A DNA stretch of 64,000 nt from RYN-230 sp963723595 (lineage in GTDB: Bacteria; Actinomycetota; Actinomycetes; Streptosporangiales; Streptosporangiaceae): assembly GCA_963723595.1 (NCBI GenBank), contig CAVRRQ010000003.1, forward strand, positions 62,001-126,000. Reading direction: 5' to 3'. Below are positions 60,086-64,000 of this stretch, one piece after another. The translations under genes were made by a program, and so were the position numbers. The stretch's first letter is position 1. Each line of letters starts with the position of its first letter. A model generated the notes under the pieces. The model did not search any database, was not told the DNA's origin, and was given only the letters and a program-made list of their open reading frames with translations.

Positions 60086-61767
60086 CTTCCCCAGACAGCA
60101 CCGCGGTGGCTCCCGGCAGCGCACTGCCCGGGCTCAGCCAGCGCCGGATCTTCCTGATCATCGGCGCGCTGATGCTCGGCATGCTGCTGGCCGCCCTGGA
60201 CCAGACCATCGTGTCCACCGCACTGCCGACGATCGTCGGTGACCTCAAGGGCGGATCCCACATCGCCTGGGTGATCACCGCGTACCTGCTCGCCACCACC
60301 GTGTCCACGCCGTTGTGGGGCAAGCTGGGCGACCAGTACGGCCGGAAGATCTTCTTCCAGGCCGCCATCGTGATCTTCCTGATCGGCTCGATCCTGTCCG
60401 GGCTCAGCCACTCGATGATCGAGCTCATCGCGTTCCGCGCGGTGCAGGGACTCGGCGCCGGCGGGCTCATGGTCGGCGCTCAGGCCATCGTGGGTGACAT
60501 CGTCTCGCCCCGCGAGCGGGGCCGCTACGTGGGCCTGTTCGGGGCGGTCTTCGGCGTGTCCAGCGTGATCGGCCCGCTGCTCGGCGGGGTCTTCGTGGAC
60601 AACCTGACCTGGCGCTGGATCTTCTACATCAACGTGCCGATCGGCCTGGTCGCGCTGGTCGTGGTGGCCATCCAGGTGCCCGGCGCGCTGACCAAGGTGC
60701 ACCACGTCATCGACTACCTCGGCACCCTGATGCTGTCGCTGGCCGCGACGTCGCTGATCCTGCTGACCAGCCTGGGCGGCACCACCTACGCCTGGAAGTC
60801 CGCGCCCATCTACATCCTGGGCGTGGCCGGGGTCGTGTTCATCGGCCTGTTCGTGCTGGTCGAGCGCCGCGCCGCCGAGCCGGTCCTGCCGCTGCACCTG
60901 TTCAAGCTGCGCACGTTCTCGGTGACCAGCATCGTCGGCTTCATCATCGGCTTCGCGATGTTCGGCGCCATCACCTACCTGCCCGCCTTCTTCCAGGTGG
61001 TGCGGGGTATCTCGCCGACCATCTCCGGGGTGTACCTGCTGCCGCTGATGGCCGGGCTGCTGTTCGTGTCGATCGGCTCGGGCCAGATCATCTCCAGGAC
61101 CGGCAAGTACCGGTTCTTCCCGATCGCCGGAACCGCGTTCACGACCGTCGGCCTGTACCTGCTGCATCTGATGGGCGTGCACACGCCCACGTATCTGGAC
61201 GCCATCTACATGCTGGTGCTGGGCATGGGCCTCGGCGGCGTGATGCAGGTGCTCGTGATCATCGTCCAGAACGGGGTGCCGCACAGCGAGCTGGGCGTCG
61301 CCACCTCCGGGGCCACGTTCTTCCGGTCCATCGGCGGGTCCTTCGGCACCGCGATCTTCGGCGCGATCTTCGCCAACGTGCTCATCGGGAACCTGGCCAG
61401 GCACCTGCACGGCGTGACGCTGCCGTCCGGCTTCAGCAGCGCGGACGCCACCCCGGCCCTGCTGAGCAAGCTGCCGGCCGCGGTGCACGCGGGCTTCGTG
61501 GCGGGCTACGCGGAATCGATCGAGACCGTGTTCCTGGTGGCGGTGCCGATCGCCGCGCTGGCCTTCCTGGCCTCCTGGTTCATTCCCCAGGTGGAGCTGA
61601 AGCAGTGGCCGGAGCCCAACGCGGAGGAGGCGGCGATGGCGGTCCCGGGCGCCACGGTGCCCGCGGAGGTCCTGGACCAGCCGGGTCCGGCCCGGACCAT
61701 GGGTCCGGCCCGGACCACGGTGTCCCCCGAATCCCTCGACCCCCAGGACGCCGCCACCGACACCTGA
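60082..61767 (+). CDS. EmrB/QacA (DHA2) MFS multidrug exporter, 14 TMS
   Basis: 561 residues. LMLGMLLAALDQTIVSTALP is helix 1 with the DHA2 motif D1 (LDxTIVNVALP-like), GKLGDQYGRKIFF is loop motif A, and GLFGAVFGVSSVIGPLLGG is motif C. The C-terminal tail is hydrophilic with GPARTMGPARTTV repeats. It exports drugs or a metabolite by proton antiport under TetR control. ATG 60082 overlaps the TetR stop. A terminator hairpin follows at 61790. Confidence 0.92.
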   Translation: MTSPDSTAVAPGSALPGLSQRRIFLIIGALMLGMLLAALDQTIVSTALPTIVGDLKGGSHIAWVITAYLLATTVSTPLWGKLGDQYGRKIFFQAAIVIFLIGSILSGLSHSMIELIAFRAVQGLGAGGLMVGAQAIVGDIVSPRERGRYVGLFGAVFGVSSVIGPLLGGVFVDNLTWRWIFYINVPIGLVALVVVAIQVPGALTKVHHVIDYLGTLMLSLAATSLILLTSLGGTTYAWKSAPIYILGVAGVVFIGLFVLVERRAAEPVLPLHLFKLRTFSVTSIVGFIIGFAMFGAITYLPAFFQVVRGISPTISGVYLLPLMAGLLFVSIGSGQIISRTGKYRFFPIAGTAFTTVGLYLLHLMGVHTPTYLDAIYMLVLGMGLGGVMQVLVIIVQNGVPHSELGVATSGATFFRSIGGSFGTAIFGAIFANVLIGNLARHLHGVTLPSGFSSADATPALLSKLPAAVHAGFVAGYAESIETVFLVAVPIAALAFLASWFIPQVELKQWPEPNAEEAAMAVPGATVPAEVLDQPGPARTMGPARTTVSPESLDPQDAATDT

Positions 61768-61789
61768 TCCCTAACCCAGCCCCTCCCCG

Positions 61790-61827
61790 AAGGCCCCGGT
61801 CCGCCGCTCAGCGGCGCGCCGGGGCCT
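61790..61827 (+). terminator. Terminator hairpin after the DHA2 exporter
   Basis: AAGGCCCCGG (61789-61798) pairs with CCGGGGCCTT (61818-61827), with an inner CCGCCGCT-CAGCGGCG stem, followed by TTC. Placed 22 bases after the exporter stop. Confidence 0.7.
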
Positions 61828-61894
61828 TTCGCATGCCCAGCGCGCCGGGGGGCCTCCCCATGCCCGCGCCGCACCGTCCCGCCTGGTCCACCCA

Positions 61895-61928
61895 CCGTCA
61901 CACTGGTCCTCCCCCGTCACACTGGTCC
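61895..61928. repeat. 15-bp direct repeat, period 19
   Basis: CCGTCACACTGGTCC occurs at 61895-61909 and 61914-61928. Lies between the exporter terminator and the long inverted repeat; its role is unknown, possibly an operator pair. Confidence 0.5.
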
Positions 61929-61940
61929 CTCCTGTCCACC

Positions 61941-62003
61941 TTTCCCGCGAACCGTGCGCCGGAACGGCCAAAACACCCGGAAAGGCGCACGGTTCGCGGG
62001 AAA
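61941..62003. repeat. Perfect 20-bp inverted repeat with 23-base spacer upstream of epoxide hydrolase
   Basis: TTTCCCGCGAACCGTGCGCC (61941-61960) and its exact reverse complement (61984-62003) flank 23 bases. It is about 100 bases upstream of the epoxide hydrolase start. It could be an operator, a riboregulatory hairpin or the remnant of a mobile unit. The rest of 61768-62100 shows no gene. Confidence 0.75.
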
Positions 62004-62100
62004 TGTCGGCACGCGGCGCGGCACGGTCCTGGGGGCACGGTCTGGGGGCAGGGTCCCGGGGGGCATGGTCCCGGGACGCGGCGCCTGCCATGCTGGCCGG

Positions 62101-63265
62101 ATGGCCGATGTGCTCACGACGCGCGAGGTCCGGGTCACCCTGGCTGGGGACGCAGCCGCCGGCCTGCGGGAGCGGCTGCGGCGGACCCGGCTGCTGCCGG
62201 CGGACGGGGACGGCTGGGAACGGGGCGTGCCCCGGTCCTGGCTGGCCGCGCTGCTGGACGACTGGGAGTCGTTCGACACCGCCGCCTTCCAGGCCCGGCT
62301 GGACGGGCTGACCCACCGGGAAGCGGCCGTGGACGGGCAGCTGATCCACCTGGTGCACGTGCCCGGGCGCGGCCCGGATCCGCTGCCGCTGCTGCTGACC
62401 CACGGCTGGCCCGGCTCATTCTGCGAGTACCTGGACCTGATCCCGCTGCTGGCCGACCCGGGCGCGCACGGCGGCGATCCCGGGGACGCGTTCACCGTGG
62501 TGGTGCCGTCCCTGCCGGGGTTCGGCTTTTCCGCCGCCCCGCCACCGGGCGGCCTGACGCCCCGCGAAGGTCGCCCGCCTGTGGCACCGGCTGATGACCG
62601 AGGGCCTGGGGTATCCGCGGTTCGCGGCGCACGGCAGCGACCTCGGCGCGGGCGTGACCGCGTGGCTGGCCCGGGACTTTCCCGCCGCGGTTGCGGGCAT
62701 CCACCTGGCCACGCCGGGGCTGGCCGCGCCGCCCCGGCCGTGGAGCCCGGCCGAGGAAGCGTTCCTGGCCGAGGCCGCAGCCTGGACCGCGGACGAGGGC
62801 GGGTACGCGCACGAGCACGCAACCAAGCCGTCCACGCTGGGCGCCGCGCTGCACGATTCCCCGGCCGGCCTGGCCGCCTGGATCGGGGAGAAGGTCACGG
62901 CCTGGAGCGCGGTCACCGGCGACGGGCAGCCCGCGTTCGGCCGGGAACTGCTGCTCGGCACGCTGACCCTGTACTGGGTCACCGGCACCATCACCTCGTC
63001 GCTGCTGCCCTACTGGGCTTACGCCCACGACCCCGCCGCCGCGATGCCGGCCGGGGAGCCGCCGGAGGTGCCCACGGCGATCAGCATCTTCGGCGGCGAG
63101 CGGGTCCCGTTCCCCAAGCCGCCCCGGGAGCTGGCCGAGCGGTACTTCCGCCTGGCCCACTGGGCCGAGCACGACCGGGGCGGCCACTTCCCGGCGGTGG
63201 CCGAGCCCGCGCTCCTGGCCCAGACACTGCGCGACGTGTTCCGGCCCGCGCGGAGCGCCTCATGA
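62101..63265 (+). CDS. Epoxide hydrolase, EHN/alpha-beta hydrolase type (one frameshift)
   Basis: About 387 residues. The EHN cap part (RRTRLLPADGDGWERGVPRSW) is followed by LLLTHGWPGSFCEYLDLIPL (oxyanion HGWP), the nucleophile Asp in AAHGSDLGAGVTA, and the His in AEHDRGGHFPAVAEP. A two-base loss near 62568 breaks the frame (PRE then KVARLWHRLM). Tyr residues for epoxide activation can be placed in the cap. It converts epoxides to diols. ATG 62101 begins MADVLTTREV. The GNAT-like gene follows 17 bases later. Confidence 0.88.
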
Positions 63266-63282
63266 GAGGGACCTGATCCGTC

Positions 63283-64000
63283 ATGGACCCGCAGGTGATC
63301 CGCTACAGCGAACGGCCTGAGCTGTGGGACAGCCTCGGCGACCTGTCGTCCCAGGTGTGGCCGGAGTACAACCTGCACGGCGACGTGCTCAATCAGTACT
63401 GGGATCAGCTGTACGAGGCCTTCCCGGAGTGGCAGTTCGTGCTGCTCGACGCCGGCGCGGGCCAGGTGCTCGCCGAGGGCCACACGATCCCGGTGGCCTG
63501 GGACGGCACCGACGCGGGACTCGGCCCGGGCATCGACGCGTCCCTTGAGGCCGGATTCCGCCTGCGGGCCGCGGGCGGGACCCCGTCGTCGCTGTGCGCG
63601 CTGGCCGCCGAGATCCTGCCACGTCACCAGGGCCACGGACTGTCGGCGGGGGTGTTGCGGGCCATGGCCGGGCTGGCCGGGGACGCCGGGCTGGCTCACC
63701 TGATCGCGCCGGTCCGGCCGAACCTGAAGGAGCGCTACCCGACGATCCCGATCGAGCGCTATACGCGCTGGACCCGGGAGGACGGGACCCCGTTCGACCC
63801 GTGGATCCGGGTGCACACCCGGCTCGGCGGGCGCCTGGGCCCGGCCCTCCCCCGCTCGATGTGCATCACCGGCAGCGTCTCGGAATGGGAGTCGTGGACC
63901 CGGATGCGGTTCCCGGAAAACGGCGACTACGTGTTCCCGGCGGGCCTGGCCACGGTGCACATCGACCGCGACCACGACACGGGCCGGTACTGGGAGCCCA
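63283..64000 (+). CDS. GNAT-like acetyltransferase-fold protein, runs off the window
   Basis: The first 239 residues are seen and the frame is open to the end. MDPQVIRYSERPELWDSLGD begins a protein with SLCALAAEILPRHQGHGLSA (GNAT acyl-CoA loop Q/RxxGxG/A reads RHQGHGLSA), ALVLRAMAGLAGD-like helix, and LIAPVRPNLKERYP. The acyl-CoA signature suggests transfer of an acetyl group to an unknown small substrate. It is 17 bases after the epoxide hydrolase and is probably co-transcribed. The C terminus lies beyond the window. Confidence 0.7.
   Translation, partial: MDPQVIRYSERPELWDSLGDLSSQVWPEYNLHGDVLNQYWDQLYEAFPEWQFVLLDAGAGQVLAEGHTIPVAWDGTDAGLGPGIDASLEAGFRLRAAGGTPSSLCALAAEILPRHQGHGLSAGVLRAMAGLAGDAGLAHLIAPVRPNLKERYPTIPIERYTRWTREDGTPFDPWIRVHTRLGGRLGPALPRSMCITGSVSEWESWTRMRFPENGDYVFPAGLATVHIDRDHDTGRYWEP

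Overview
The window is about 70% G+C or higher, with codon third positions dominated by G/C, GTG/TTG starts, stop-start overlaps (ATGA, GTGA, TGATG) and apparently leaderless promoters. The gene content (a roadblock/DUF742/GTPase conservon, Ku with a SAP tail, DUF6458, DUF5995, a PF04672-type methyltransferase, many GntR/TetR/MFS genes) points to a filamentous actinomycete of the Streptosporangiales/Streptomycetales type. The species cannot be told from sequence alone. About twenty otherwise well conserved genes are split by one or more +/-1 or 2 base shifts, mostly in G/C runs. The simplest reading is residual sequence error; only a few genes look truly decayed.

Layout. 1-2.0 kb: tail of a probable acyltransferase, then a remnant of cvnA followed by cvnB, cvnC and cvnD. 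2.35-3.67 kb: a short, broken rho paralogue. 3.9-10.2 kb: an aromatic-degradation operon (DUF6282 hydrolase, GalB-type 4-oxalomesaconate hydratase, CHA aldolase, FCD-type GntR regulator, type I extradiol dioxygenase, DUF1932 oxidoreductase, MFS transporter). 10.46-13.9 kb: a GntR/YtrA-regulated ABC exporter with two paralogous permeases. 13.8-18.4 kb (minus): FAD monooxygenase, a giant FAD/Fe-S 2-hydroxyacid dehydrogenase and a small membrane protein. 19.5-20.35 kb: a toxin-antitoxin pair. 20.8-25.95 kb (minus): flavin monooxygenase, OsmC, P450, a SnoaL-like protein and an HD/LuxR regulator. 26.4-30 kb: a gene-poor stretch with a broken RraA-like gene, DUF5995 and a MazEF-type pair. 30.2-35.8 kb (minus): DinB, SDR, DHA2 exporter, VOC, DUF3037/HipA-like pair, HAD. 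35.8-39.5 kb: copper amine oxidase and a secreted PQQ-type propeller. 40-49.9 kb: methyltransferases, thioesterase, gnd, a beta-lactamase-fold lipoprotein, Ku, threonine synthase, thioredoxin, MerR. 50.5-57.6 kb: the most interesting locus, a sugar ABC transporter with its own two-component system. 57.7-64 kb: SDR-DUF2867, TetR + DHA2 exporter, epoxide hydrolase, and a GNAT-like protein running off the end.

The standout system is at 50.5-57.6 kb. One polypeptide carries a complete ABC-transporter ATPase, GAF-like sensing regions and a histidine kinase (His about residue 605). It is followed directly by an OmpR-type response regulator, three GTCTCA repeats at an exact 11-bp period, a lipoprotein sugar-binding protein, a second closely related ATPase and a XylH-type permease. 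This reads as a self-contained circuit in which the sensor kinase has captured a copy of the transporter's own ATPase.

The second notable module is the aromatic operon, where a VOC-fold ring-cleaving dioxygenase sits beside the last two enzymes of the gallate/protocatechuate 4,5-cleavage route. Noncoding structure is also rich: a nested cluster of inverted repeats at 44.9-45.2 kb, perfect long hairpins at 10.3, 55.4 and 57.6 kb, a 20-bp inverted repeat at 61.94-62.0 kb, and a 15-bp box shared by two distant promoter regions.
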